Below are positions 44,742 through 52,812 of a DNA stretch of 64,000 nucleotides, one piece after another. The translations under genes and the position numbers were made by a program. The stretch is from Microbacterium sp. SY138 (GTDB lineage: Bacteria; Actinomycetota; Actinomycetes; Actinomycetales; Microbacteriaceae): assembly GCF_039729145.1 (NCBI RefSeq), contig NZ_CP155793.1, positions 2,480,001 to 2,544,000 of the forward strand. The letters run 5' to 3'. The notes under the pieces were generated by a model, which ran no database searches, was not told where the DNA came from, and saw nothing but the letters and a program-made list of their open reading frames with translations. Positions within the stretch are counted from its first letter, which is position 1; every line of letters starts with the position of its first letter.

Positions 44742-45041
44742 TCAGCGAGCGGGCGTGTCGCCTTCGCCCTCCGCTGAGGTCGTGCCGTCGGCTGTCGATT
44801 CGTTCGCTCCGGGTGCAGCGGCACCGCCCTCGGCCCGCGCCGCTTCTTCGGCGTCCAGCTCGTCACGCACCTCTTCGCGGTACCGGACCCGGCGGATGCG
44901 ACGGTTCATGTCCCAGATCAGCAGGATCACCGCGATCACGACCACGACGATCGCGGCGAAGCCGACGAACCCCGGGGTGACCGACACCGGATCGACGGTC
45001 ATGCTCGGCGTCGGCATCGGGGTCTCGGACAGAGAGAACAT
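44742..45041 (-). CDS. Small single-helix membrane protein
   Basis: A 99-residue protein with a Ser/Thr/Pro N terminus, one membrane helix (FVGFAAIVVVVIAVILLIWDM), then a strongly charged RRIRRVRYREEVRDELDAEE and an acidic disordered tail. Similar small proteins lie near DUF4307 and hemolysin III genes in other actinobacteria. Function unknown. It diverges from the DUF4307 gene with 67 bp between. Confidence 0.7.
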   Translation of the reverse strand: MFSLSETPMPTPSMTVDPVSVTPGFVGFAAIVVVVIAVILLIWDMNRRIRRVRYREEVRDELDAEEAARAEGGAAAPGANESTADGTTSAEGEGDTPAR

Positions 45042-45108
45042 GAATCGGCCTTTCGTACGCAGGTCGCATAACCTGGTAACACCAGCCTAACGACCGGAAG
45101 ACCCACCT

Positions 45109-45495
45109 GTGACGACCGCACAAGAGCTCGACGAACGCTATGGCCGAACCCGACGACGCCGGACGCCGTGGATCATCGGTGGCGTGATCGCGCTGTTGAT
45201 CGTGGGCGCGTTCAGCTGGATGACCGTCGCCCAGTCGATGGCGTCCGTCGACGCGGACGACCTGGGCTTCGAACTCGTCGACGAGCACTCCGTGAACATC
45301 AGCTTCCAGGTGACCGGCGTGCAGGGCAAGGATGTCGTGTGCGCCGTGGAGGCCCTCGACGAGGAGTTCGGCGTAGTGGGTTGGAAGATCGTCGAGATCG
45401 AGGCCGGAGACAGCCACTCCCAGGCCCGCTCCGTCACCATTCCGACCGTCTCGGCAGCCACCACAGGTTTGGTGAACGCCTGCTGGGTCGCTTAG
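45109..45495 (+). CDS. DUF4307-family membrane protein
   Basis: A 128-residue protein beginning TTAQELDERYGRTRRRR, the typical DUF4307 start, with one membrane helix (WIIGGVIALLIVGAFSWM) and an extracytoplasmic domain ending in VNACWVA. The family is actinobacterial, often next to greA and mca, and has no known function. GTG at 45109. A hairpin separates it from greA. Confidence 0.85.
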   Translation: MTTAQELDERYGRTRRRRTPWIIGGVIALLIVGAFSWMTVAQSMASVDADDLGFELVDEHSVNISFQVTGVQGKDVVCAVEALDEEFGVVGWKIVEIEAGDSHSQARSVTIPTVSAATTGLVNACWVA

Positions 45496-45515
45496 ACTCG
45501 TGCCAGACAAGACGA

Positions 45516-45540
45516 CGCCCCGGCACCGTGCCGGGGCGTC
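45516..45540 (+). terminator. Hairpin between DUF4307 and greA
   Basis: ACGCCCCGGCAC at 45516-45527 is followed one nt later by its exact complement at 45529-45540. Allowing for a loop, a stem of about ten GC-rich pairs forms. CTTGGC follows, weakly T-rich. It may end the DUF4307 message or attenuate greA. Confidence 0.7.
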
Positions 45541-45593
45541 TTGGCATATCCCCCGCAGCATGCCGGAGGGATCCCGAAAGAAGGAGCTTCGTC

Positions 45594-46082
45594 ATGTCCA
45601 CCGATGCTCAGGTTCCCTTCCTCACGCAGGAAGCGTATGACCGGCTCGTCGCCGAGCTGGAGCACCTGTCCACCTTCGGCCGCGACGAGATCGCCAAGCG
45701 CATCGAGGCGGCCCGCGAAGAGGGCGATCTCAAGGAGAACGGCGGATACCACGCCGCCAAGGACGAGCAGGGCAAGCAGGAGGCGCGCATCCGCACTCTC
45801 GAAGGCCTGCTGAAGACCGCCAAGGTCGGCGAGGCTCCTGCCAGCCGCGGGATCGTCGAGCCCGGCACCGTGGTCACCGCCCTCGTCGCGGGCGGTGAAG
45901 AGGTCTTCCTCCTCGGCAGCCGTGAGATCGCGGCCGGCAGCGACCTCGACGTGTACAGCGAAGCCAGCCCCCTCGGTCAGGCCATCCTCGGCCTGAAGGT
46001 CGGCGAGAAGTCCTCCTACGAGGCTCCCAACGGGCGATCGATCAGCGTCGAGATCGTGAACGTCGAGACCTACACGGGCTGA
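45594..46082 (+). CDS. greA: Transcription elongation factor GreA
   Basis: A 162-residue factor that enters the RNA polymerase secondary channel and promotes transcript cleavage in stalled complexes. The N-terminal coiled coil has DEIAKRIEAAREEGDLKENG with the acidic tip, then YHAAKDEQG. The C-terminal FKBP-like part has SPLGQAILGLKVGEK. ATG at 45594 follows AAGGAGC. A strong terminator follows. Length is typical for actinobacteria. Confidence 0.95.
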   Translation: MSTDAQVPFLTQEAYDRLVAELEHLSTFGRDEIAKRIEAAREEGDLKENGGYHAAKDEQGKQEARIRTLEGLLKTAKVGEAPASRGIVEPGTVVTALVAGGEEVFLLGSREIAAGSDLDVYSEASPLGQAILGLKVGEKSSYEAPNGRSISVEIVNVETYTG

Positions 46083-46092
46083 GCATCCCGTC

Positions 46093-46132
46093 AGAAGCGC
46101 CCCCGCATCCTGTCGGACGCGGGGGCGCTTCT
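46093..46132 (+). terminator. Terminator of greA
   Basis: A 14-bp GC-rich stem (AGAAGCGCCCCCGC at 46093-46106 with 46119-46132) and a 12-nt loop, 11 bp after greA and 20 bp before the convergent ilvA stop. It can serve both strands. Confidence 0.85.
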
Positions 46133-46151
46133 GCGTGATCGATCGGTGTGC

Positions 46152-47381
46152 TCAATCGGGGACGAGGATGGGCTCGAAGCCGGCGCGGCGCAGCGTGTCG
46201 AGCGTGTGCTCCGAGTGCTCAGGTCCACGCGTCTCGACGCTGAGCTCGAGGATGACCTCGCTGATCTGGAGGCCGTGGCCGTGGCGGGTATGCATCGCCT
46301 CGATCACGTTCGCACCGGCCTCGGCGATGAGCTCCGACACGCGGGCCAGCTGGCCGGGACGGTCGGGCAGAGGGATGCGGATCGTGAGATAGCGACCGGA
46401 GGCGGCGAGTCCGTGGGAGACCACGCGCTGCAGCAGGAGCGGATCGATGTTCCCGCCCGACAACACGGCCATCGTGGTCCCGGTGGCCGACACCTTGCCG
46501 GCCAGGATCGCCGCCACACCGGCCGCACCGGCGGGCTCCACCACGACCTTCGACTGCTCGAGCAGGATGAGAATGGCCCTCGCCAGGTCATCGTCGGAGA
46601 CGGTGACGACCTCGTCGACGAGCTCTTTGATGATGTCGAAGGGGACCGCGCCCGGTCGAGCGACCAGGATGCCGTCAGCGATGGTCGGTCGCGTCACGAT
46701 GTCGACGGGCTCTCCGGCCTCGAGCGAGGGCGGGACCGCGGCCGCGTTCTCGGCCTGCACGCCGATGATGCGGACCGTGCGCCCGAGCTCGGCGGCGCGT
46801 GCCTTCACCGCCGCGGCGACGCCGGCGATGAGACCTCCCCCGCCGATGCCGAGCACGACGGTGTCGACGTCGGGTGCATCTTCGAGAAGCTCGAGACCGA
46901 GCGTTCCCTGCCCGATCACCACGTCGCGGTGGTCGAACGGGTGGATCAGCACCGCCCCCGTGCGCTCCGAGAACTCGGCGGCGAGACGCAGGGATGTCGC
47001 CACCGTCTCGCCCTCCAGCACGACCTCCGCTCCGTAGCCACGCGTGGCGAGCAGCTTCGGCACGGGAACGCCCAACGGCATGAAGATGGTGGCGGGGATG
47101 CCGAGCTCCTGCGCGGCGAGCGCCACTCCCTGCGCATGGTTTCCCGCGGACGCCGCGACCACGCCGCGCGAGCGCTCCTCGGCGCTCAGCTTCGACAGCC
47201 GGTACGCCGCCCCGCGGATCTTGAACGACCCGGTGCGCTGGAGATTCTCCATCTTCAGCAGGACGGGGGCTCCGAGGATGTCGGAGAGGGCTCGCGAGGG
47301 CAGCGTCGGCGTGTGCGAGATCACCTCAGCCAGACTCTGAGCGGCGTGCTCGAACTCGGTCAGGCTGGGGACTGCGCTCAT
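46152..47381 (-). CDS. ilvA: Threonine ammonia-lyase with C-terminal ACT domain
   Basis: A 409-residue PLP enzyme that deaminates threonine to 2-oxobutanoate. Lys54 in GSFKIRGAAYRLS forms the Schiff base; SAGNHAQGVALAA and GIGGGGLIAG bind the cofactor phosphate. The last 75 residues form an ACT domain (PDRPGQLARVSELIAEAGANV), a likely allosteric site. It may serve isoleucine synthesis or threonine breakdown. ATG at 47381 overlaps the stop of the AI-2E gene. The frame stays open far upstream to 49895, which is an artefact of high GC. Confidence 0.92.
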   Translation of the reverse strand: MSAVPSLTEFEHAAQSLAEVISHTPTLPSRALSDILGAPVLLKMENLQRTGSFKIRGAAYRLSKLSAEERSRGVVAASAGNHAQGVALAAQELGIPATIFMPLGVPVPKLLATRGYGAEVVLEGETVATSLRLAAEFSERTGAVLIHPFDHRDVVIGQGTLGLELLEDAPDVDTVVLGIGGGGLIAGVAAAVKARAAELGRTVRIIGVQAENAAAVPPSLEAGEPVDIVTRPTIADGILVARPGAVPFDIIKELVDEVVTVSDDDLARAILILLEQSKVVVEPAGAAGVAAILAGKVSATGTTMAVLSGGNIDPLLLQRVVSHGLAASGRYLTIRIPLPDRPGQLARVSELIAEAGANVIEAMHTRHGHGLQISEVILELSVETRGPEHSEHTLDTLRRAGFEPILVPD

Positions 47382-48574
47382 CGATTCCTCCGTCTCCGCT
47401 CGCGCGGAACTGTGCTCCAGATAAGGTCTCCGCTCGGCCCGACGCCGGTGCGCCAGGAGCCCGAGCTGATGGTCACCGCGGCGACGTTGACGAAGGCCGC
47501 CAGCGGCACAGCGAAGAGGGCGCCGGGGATGCCGGCGATCATCGCGCCACCCGCCACTACGAGGACGACGGCGAGCGGGTGCACCTTGACCGCAGAACCC
47601 ATCATGATCGGCTGCAGGATATGCCCCTCGATCTGCTGGACGGCGAGGACCACCACGAGCATCCAGAGCGCGATCCACGGACCGTTGTACACGAGCGCGA
47701 GGAACACGGCGACGGCGCCGGTCACCACCGCACCCACGATCGGGATGAACGAGCCGAGGAAGACGAGCACGGCGACCGGGAGCGCGAGGGGCACCTGGAG
47801 GAGGAACGCCCCGAGGCCGATGCCGATCGCGTCGATGGTGGCCACGAAGAGCTGGGTGCGCGCGTAGTTCACGATCGTGGTCCAGCCGTTGCGCGCGGCA
47901 CCATCGACGGCCGGGCGGGCGCGACGCGGGAAGATCTTGAGGGTCCAGCGCCAGATCCCCGCACCATCGGCCAGCAGGCAGATGAGGATGAACAGCGCGA
48001 GCAGGGCGCCCGTGGCGACGTGACCGACCGTCGTGCCGATGGCGAGCGCGCCCGTCCAGAGGACCTGCGCCTGCTCGCTGATGAGATCCAGACCCTGCTG
48101 GAGGTAGTCGGCGATCTGCGTGTCCGAGAGGTTCAGCGGACCGTCGTGCAGCCACACCTGGAACTGATCGAACGCTTCGGTCGAGCGCGCCTGCACGTCG
48201 GGAAGCTGAGCCCGCACCTGCCAGACGACGAGCCACATCAATCCGGTGACGATGGCGGCCGTGCCGATCAGCGAGAGCGCGATCGCCAGCCAGCGCGGAA
48301 GACCACGTCGCAGCATCCACGAGAACGCCGGCCACAGCAACGCCGTGATGAGGATGCCCACCATCAGCGGGATGACGAGGAGCTTGAGCAGCATCACCAG
48401 CCAGATGAAGACGCCGATCGCGGCGGCGATCAGGAGCAGCCGCCAGGCATATCCCGCCGTTATCCGCAGGGGCAGGGGCACCGCCTCGTCGGCCTCGGTC
48501 GTCACGGTGCGGTCGGTGGAGACCGGGCGCGGACGGAACAGATCTCGCAGCCGGGGTCGCTGGTCCTCGCTCAT
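47378..48574 (-). CDS. AI-2E family transporter (PerM-like)
   Basis: A 398-residue membrane protein with about eight helices, in the AI-2E/UPF0118 layout. The hallmark FIPIVGAVVTGAVAVFLAL and the following AVQQIEGHILQPIMMG are clear. Members export small molecules such as AI-2 or act as ion antiporters; the substrate here is unknown. Both ends are charged. It overlaps ilvA by ATGA, so the two are co-translated. Confidence 0.88.
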   Translation of the reverse strand: MSEDQRPRLRDLFRPRPVSTDRTVTTEADEAVPLPLRITAGYAWRLLLIAAAIGVFIWLVMLLKLLVIPLMVGILITALLWPAFSWMLRRGLPRWLAIALSLIGTAAIVTGLMWLVVWQVRAQLPDVQARSTEAFDQFQVWLHDGPLNLSDTQIADYLQQGLDLISEQAQVLWTGALAIGTTVGHVATGALLALFILICLLADGAGIWRWTLKIFPRRARPAVDGAARNGWTTIVNYARTQLFVATIDAIGIGLGAFLLQVPLALPVAVLVFLGSFIPIVGAVVTGAVAVFLALVYNGPWIALWMLVVVLAVQQIEGHILQPIMMGSAVKVHPLAVVLVVAGGAMIAGIPGALFAVPLAAFVNVAAVTISSGSWRTGVGPSGDLIWSTVPRERRRRNR

Positions 48575-48662
48575 CGCCCAAGTCTACGGTCATGCCGTAT
48601 GCCGTCGGACGCATCCCTTCTCCGGGGGGTGGCATGTCGGCGGCCGGAGATACCCTGGCCGT

Positions 48663-49916
48663 GTGACCGACACCCTCAGCTCCACCCAGGCACGCCGCAT
48701 CGCTCTGGCTGCTCAGGGCTTCACACGCACCCGCCCCGCATCGGTCACGGGGCGGCACGTGCACCGGGTCATGGACCGGCTCGGGGTGCTCCAGATCGAT
48801 TCGGTCAACGTGTTCGCCCGGTCCCACTACCTGCCGTTGTTCTCGCGACTCGGCGCGTATGAACCCGCTCTCCTCGACCGCGTCTTCCTCTCCCGCACGA
48901 CCCACTACGTGGAGTACCTCGCGCACGAGGCGACCTTCATCCCGATCCAGGACTGGCCGCTGTGGCGGTTCCGCATGGAGGACTTCCGTCGGCGGTGGGC
49001 CGGCGAGGACTCCTGGATGAGCAGCAACGCGCGCACGGTGCAGTGGGTGCAGGACGAGTTGCGCGCGCGTGGGCCGCTGCGGCCGGCCGACCTCCGCGCC
49101 GATGCACCCCGAGAGCGGGGAACGTGGTGGGACTGGGACGATGTGAAGCTCGCCCTCGAGCACCTGTGGCGTGTCGGCGACGTCGCGATCAGCGGGCGCC
49201 GCGGTTTCGAGCGCACGTATGCGCTGGCCGAGCATGTGATCCCCGACGGCATCCGCTCGGAGGAGGTCTCCCGCGCCGATGCGATTCTCGAGCTGACGCG
49301 TCGCGCGGCCCGTTCGAGCGGTGTCGCGACGCAGTCCGACCTCGCAGACTACTACCGGATCCGCGACCGGGCGGCCGTCGCCCGCTCGATCGCCGACCTC
49401 GCCGATGCGGGCGAGTTGCAGCCGGTGCAGGTGCGCGGCTGGGAACGTGGCGGGCGTCCGCTCGCGGCCTGGCGGCATCGTGACGCGGTGCTTCCCCGGG
49501 GAATCGATGCGGCCGCGATCCTGACCCCGTTCGACCCCGTCGTGTGGTTCCGCGATCGAGCACTCCGCGCGTTCGAACTCGACTACCGCATCGAGATCTA
49601 TGTGCCGGCGGAGAAGCGTCGGTACGGCTATTACTCCTTGCCCGTCCTCGTCGGCGACCGCATCGTGGCGCGGGTCGACCTCAAGGCCGACCGCGCGACG
49701 TCGACGCTGCAGGTCCAGTCCGCCTGGTGGGAACCGCAGGCGCGCCCCGGCGATGCGGAACCGATCGCGGCAGAGCTCGCCCTCGCGGCGGGGTGGCAGG
49801 GTCTGGAGAACGTCTCGGTCTCCGGCTGGGGCGACGCCACCGATGCCCTGCATGCAGCGCTGGCGAACAGCCGTGCCGTGGGCCGTCATCTGCATGCGCG
49901 GGAGAGCCGGACGTGA
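48663..49916 (+). CDS. YcaQ/AlkX-type winged-helix DNA glycosylase
   Basis: A 417-residue protein of the HTH_42 (AlkZ/YcaQ) superfamily. LQIDSVNVFARSHYLPLFSRLG includes the catalytic-type motif QID, and FDPVVWFRDR and YVPAEKRRYGYYSLPVL are typical later blocks. In E. coli YcaQ unhooks interstrand crosslinks. The QID motif groups it with that type, and activity is inferred. GTG at 48663. The next gene begins inside its stop (GTGA). Confidence 0.87.
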   Translation: MTDTLSSTQARRIALAAQGFTRTRPASVTGRHVHRVMDRLGVLQIDSVNVFARSHYLPLFSRLGAYEPALLDRVFLSRTTHYVEYLAHEATFIPIQDWPLWRFRMEDFRRRWAGEDSWMSSNARTVQWVQDELRARGPLRPADLRADAPRERGTWWDWDDVKLALEHLWRVGDVAISGRRGFERTYALAEHVIPDGIRSEEVSRADAILELTRRAARSSGVATQSDLADYYRIRDRAAVARSIADLADAGELQPVQVRGWERGGRPLAAWRHRDAVLPRGIDAAAILTPFDPVVWFRDRALRAFELDYRIEIYVPAEKRRYGYYSLPVLVGDRIVARVDLKADRATSTLQVQSAWWEPQARPGDAEPIAAELALAAGWQGLENVSVSGWGDATDALHAALANSRAVGRHLHARESRT

Positions 49917-50818
49917 GAAAGGCGCGCTGGTGGCTCATCGGCGGTGCCGCGGGACTCGTCCTGGCCGCCGCGGGCCTGTGGATCTGGCAGTCGACAGCCC
50001 ACTCGTCCACTCCCGAGGAGGCGGCACTCGACTACCTGCACGCCCTGGAATCCGGCGACCCCGATGCTGTGGCAGCCACCGGGATGAAGGTCTCGAGGAC
50101 CGCCCTTGACGCGTTCGACGCCGCGACCTCACTGATCGAGGATGCCAAGGTCACGCGCGTCCGTGAAGACGCCGACGGAGCATCCGCCGTCGTCGACATC
50201 TCCTTCCGCCTCGACGGCGCGTCGCAGGAGGCGCAACTGAGCCTCGGCGTCGTGGAGGACCGTTGGATCGTCGACTCCGCGGGTCTGGGCAGCCTGACCA
50301 TTGAATCGAGCATCGGCTCCGACGTGGCGATCGGCGACGCGACCATTCCGGCAGGGAAGGGTATTCCGCTGCTGCCTGCGACCTACACCGTGGCTGTCGC
50401 GCCGACGACGCTGCTCGACGGCGAGAGCTCGGTGTCGGTGCTGCCCGGCGCGAAGACCACGGCGACGGTCGATGTCGCCGTGCGCCCGGAAGCGACTGCT
50501 GCCGCACAGGACAGTCTCGACGAGCTCCTCGAGACCTGTACCGCCCCAGCCACCACGGAGGCGGAGGGCTGCGGAATCCGAATCCCCTGGGGGACGGAGT
50601 TCCGCGATGTGACCGGCATCCGCTATCGGATCGACGAGTCACCGACCATCGCGCTGTCCCCAGCCGGTTTCACAGCGGAGGGTGGAGTTCTCGTGGCCAC
50701 CGTCACCGGGACCGGCCAGAACGGCGAACCTCGCACCACCACGTATCGCACCGACTCCTGGAGCCTGCGCGGCGATGTCTCATTCACCGCCGACGGTCTC
50801 GTGCTCTCACCGTGGTGA
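49913..50818 (+). CDS. Hypothetical membrane-anchored extracytoplasmic protein
   Basis: A 301-residue protein with an N-terminal helix (RWWLIGGAAGLVLAAAGLWIW) and a large extracytoplasmic region. Its first part (STPEEAALDYLHALESGDPDAVAA) resembles the DUF4878-like domain found in secreted actinobacterial proteins. Two cysteines in LETCTAPATTEAEGCGI may pair. No catalytic motif is seen. It is coupled to the glycosylase gene by a GTGA overlap, with no obvious functional tie. Confidence 0.75.
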   Translation: MRKARWWLIGGAAGLVLAAAGLWIWQSTAHSSTPEEAALDYLHALESGDPDAVAATGMKVSRTALDAFDAATSLIEDAKVTRVREDADGASAVVDISFRLDGASQEAQLSLGVVEDRWIVDSAGLGSLTIESSIGSDVAIGDATIPAGKGIPLLPATYTVAVAPTTLLDGESSVSVLPGAKTTATVDVAVRPEATAAAQDSLDELLETCTAPATTEAEGCGIRIPWGTEFRDVTGIRYRIDESPTIALSPAGFTAEGGVLVATVTGTGQNGEPRTTTYRTDSWSLRGDVSFTADGLVLSPW

Positions 50819-50843
50819 GAGGGGTCTGGTCAGGCGGAGGTCA

Positions 50844-51410
50844 TCAGAACTGCACGCGCGGTGGCTCGGAGATGGCGCTGCTGTCGGCGACCTCGAAGAA
50901 CTCCCGCTCGGAGAAGCCCAAGCCCTTCGCGAACAGGTTGTTCGGGAACACCTTGATCTTGGTGTTGAGCTCGCGCACACCGCCGTTGTAGAAACGGCGT
51001 GCGGCCTGGATCTTGTCCTCGGTGTCGACCAGTGCCTGCTGCACCTGGAGGAAGTTCGTGCTCGCCTGCAGCTGCGGGTACGCCTCGGCGACCGCGAACA
51101 GGCTGCGCAGAGCCTGTTGCAGGTGTCCCTCGGCGATGCCCGCTTCCCCGGGGCCTCCCGCCGACAGGGTCTCGGCACGCGCACGAGTCACGTTCTCGAA
51201 GACGGCCTTCTCATGGGAGGCATATCCCTTGACCGTCTCGATCAGGTTGGGGATGAGGTCGGCTCGTCGCTTCAGCTGCACCGTGATTCCGCTCCACGCC
51301 TCATCGACGCGGACGTTCAGCTGCACCAGCGAGTTGTACGTGGCCCACAGATAGATGCCGACGAGCAGGATCACTCCGACAACGATCAGTACCGGCACGA
51401 GCCATTCCAT
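50844..51410 (-). CDS. LemA family protein
   Basis: A 188-residue protein with one N-terminal helix (VLIVVGVILLVGIYLWATYNSL) and a helical body. YNSLVQLNVRVDEAWSGI, LKRRADLIPNLIETVKGYASHE and RFYNGGVRELNTKIKVFPNNL are unmistakable LemA blocks. LemA proteins sit on the membrane; their role is not well defined. It stands alone between convergent and same-strand neighbours. Confidence 0.93.
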   Translation of the reverse strand: MEWLVPVLIVVGVILLVGIYLWATYNSLVQLNVRVDEAWSGITVQLKRRADLIPNLIETVKGYASHEKAVFENVTRARAETLSAGGPGEAGIAEGHLQQALRSLFAVAEAYPQLQASTNFLQVQQALVDTEDKIQAARRFYNGGVRELNTKIKVFPNNLFAKGLGFSEREFFEVADSSAISEPPRVQF

Positions 51411-51498
51411 CAGAGGCCCACCCTTCCTCGTGTTTCTCTCATCCTAGACGCGCAGCCTGCACGTGGACTGGGCATGCCCGGCGACAACCGCAGACCGA

Positions 51499-52812
51499 TC
51501 AGCTGCCGAGGACCCGTTCAAGATAGCGGTTGGCGAATCGACGTTCGGGGTCGAGGCGATCGCGCAGCGTGACGAAATCGTCGAACCGCGGGTACCGCTC
51601 CCGGAGCGTCTCCGCGGTCAGCGTGTGGAGCTTGCCCCAGTGCGGGCGTCCCCCGTATTCGTGCATGATCTCTTCGACGGCACCGAAGTACTCCGTGGGG
51701 TCGGCTCGCCAGTACCGGTGCACGGCGATGTAGGCGCTGGCACGCCCATGGGCCGTCGACAGCCAGCGGTCGTCGGCGGCCGCGAACCGCACCTCGATCG
51801 GGAACTCGATCCGCCACCCTCGTCGGTCGATGAGCGCCCGGACCGCCTGGAAGGCGGCCACGGCGTTCTCGGCGGGGATCGCGTACTCCATCTCGCGGAA
51901 TCTCACGGTCCTGCTCTGGATGAGCACCCGGTGCGACAGCTCGGTGTATTCGCGATCGCCCGTGAGCTTGACGGCGAGCCGGCTGAAGGGTGGAGTGATC
52001 GCGGGGATGACCTGGCCCGCCGCGCACACCACGCGATACACGCCGTTCGAGAGCAGCGTCTCATCGATCCATCGCCCGACCGCCGGTAGCGGCTTGCGGA
52101 CCGTCGCCTCCGGCATGCGCGTCTGGCGCTTGGTCAGGGCCACATCGGTGTGGGGGAACCAGTAGAACTCGAAGTGATCGGCGGCAGCGACGCGCTCGTC
52201 GAGGCTGGCCAGCACCTCGTCCAGGGCCACCGGCTCGTCGGTCGCGTGCATGACGAACGCGGGCACGCACTGGAGAGTCACCTCGACGACGATGCCGAGC
52301 GCGCCGAGGCCCAACGCCACGGCGGGCAGGAGCTCATTCTCGTGCTCCTCGTCGATGCGGAGGAACTCGCCGGCCGCCGTGACCATCGTGACACCGACCA
52401 CCTGGGTCGCGAGGCCGCCGTATCCGGCTCCCGTTCCGTGCGTGCCCGTCGAAATCGCACCGGCGATCGACTGCCGATCGATGTCGCCGAGGTTCTCCAT
52501 CGCGAGCCCGTAGGGCGCGAGCAGAGCCGGGATGCGGTGCAGCCGAGTGCCGGCGAGCAACGTCACGCGCCCGGTGGCGGCGTCCGCGGAGACGAGGCCC
52601 TGCAGGTCGTCGAGCTCGAGCAGGACGCCCGGGGCCACCGCGATGCCCGTGAAGCTGTGACCGGCGCCGACGGCTTTCACCGGCAGCCCGTGCTTGACTG
52701 CGGCGATCACCGCGCGCTGCACGCCCTCCGGGCTGCGCGGACGCTCCACACGCACGGGTCGGACCGAGGCCGAGCGGCCCCAGTTCTGCCAGGTGCCGCC
52801 GATTCTCGTCAC
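51499..52812 (-). CDS. FAD-linked oxidase of the D-arabinono-1,4-lactone oxidase family
   Basis: A 437-residue flavoprotein. The PP-loop is VGAGHSFTGIAVAPGVLLELD, with the His that often binds flavin covalently, and AGAISTGTHGTGAGYGG follows. The C-terminal half (HRYWRADPTEYFGAVEEIM, HWGKLHTLTAETLRERYP) is the ALO domain typical of sugar-lactone and alditol oxidases. The GTG at 52812 overlaps the stop of a PLP-enzyme gene. The real substrate is unknown; the same gene pair is seen in other actinobacteria. Confidence 0.88.
   Translation of the reverse strand: MTRIGGTWQNWGRSASVRPVRVERPRSPEGVQRAVIAAVKHGLPVKAVGAGHSFTGIAVAPGVLLELDDLQGLVSADAATGRVTLLAGTRLHRIPALLAPYGLAMENLGDIDRQSIAGAISTGTHGTGAGYGGLATQVVGVTMVTAAGEFLRIDEEHENELLPAVALGLGALGIVVEVTLQCVPAFVMHATDEPVALDEVLASLDERVAAADHFEFYWFPHTDVALTKRQTRMPEATVRKPLPAVGRWIDETLLSNGVYRVVCAAGQVIPAITPPFSRLAVKLTGDREYTELSHRVLIQSRTVRFREMEYAIPAENAVAAFQAVRALIDRRGWRIEFPIEVRFAAADDRWLSTAHGRASAYIAVHRYWRADPTEYFGAVEEIMHEYGGRPHWGKLHTLTAETLRERYPRFDDFVTLRDRLDPERRFANRYLERVLGS

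Noticed and set aside
46152..49895. A 1247-codon open frame on the minus strand
   Set aside because: Only the IlvA part (to 47381) has protein-like content. The rest is Arg/Ala/Gly-rich shadow text across the AI-2E and YcaQ genes, as expected in high-GC DNA.
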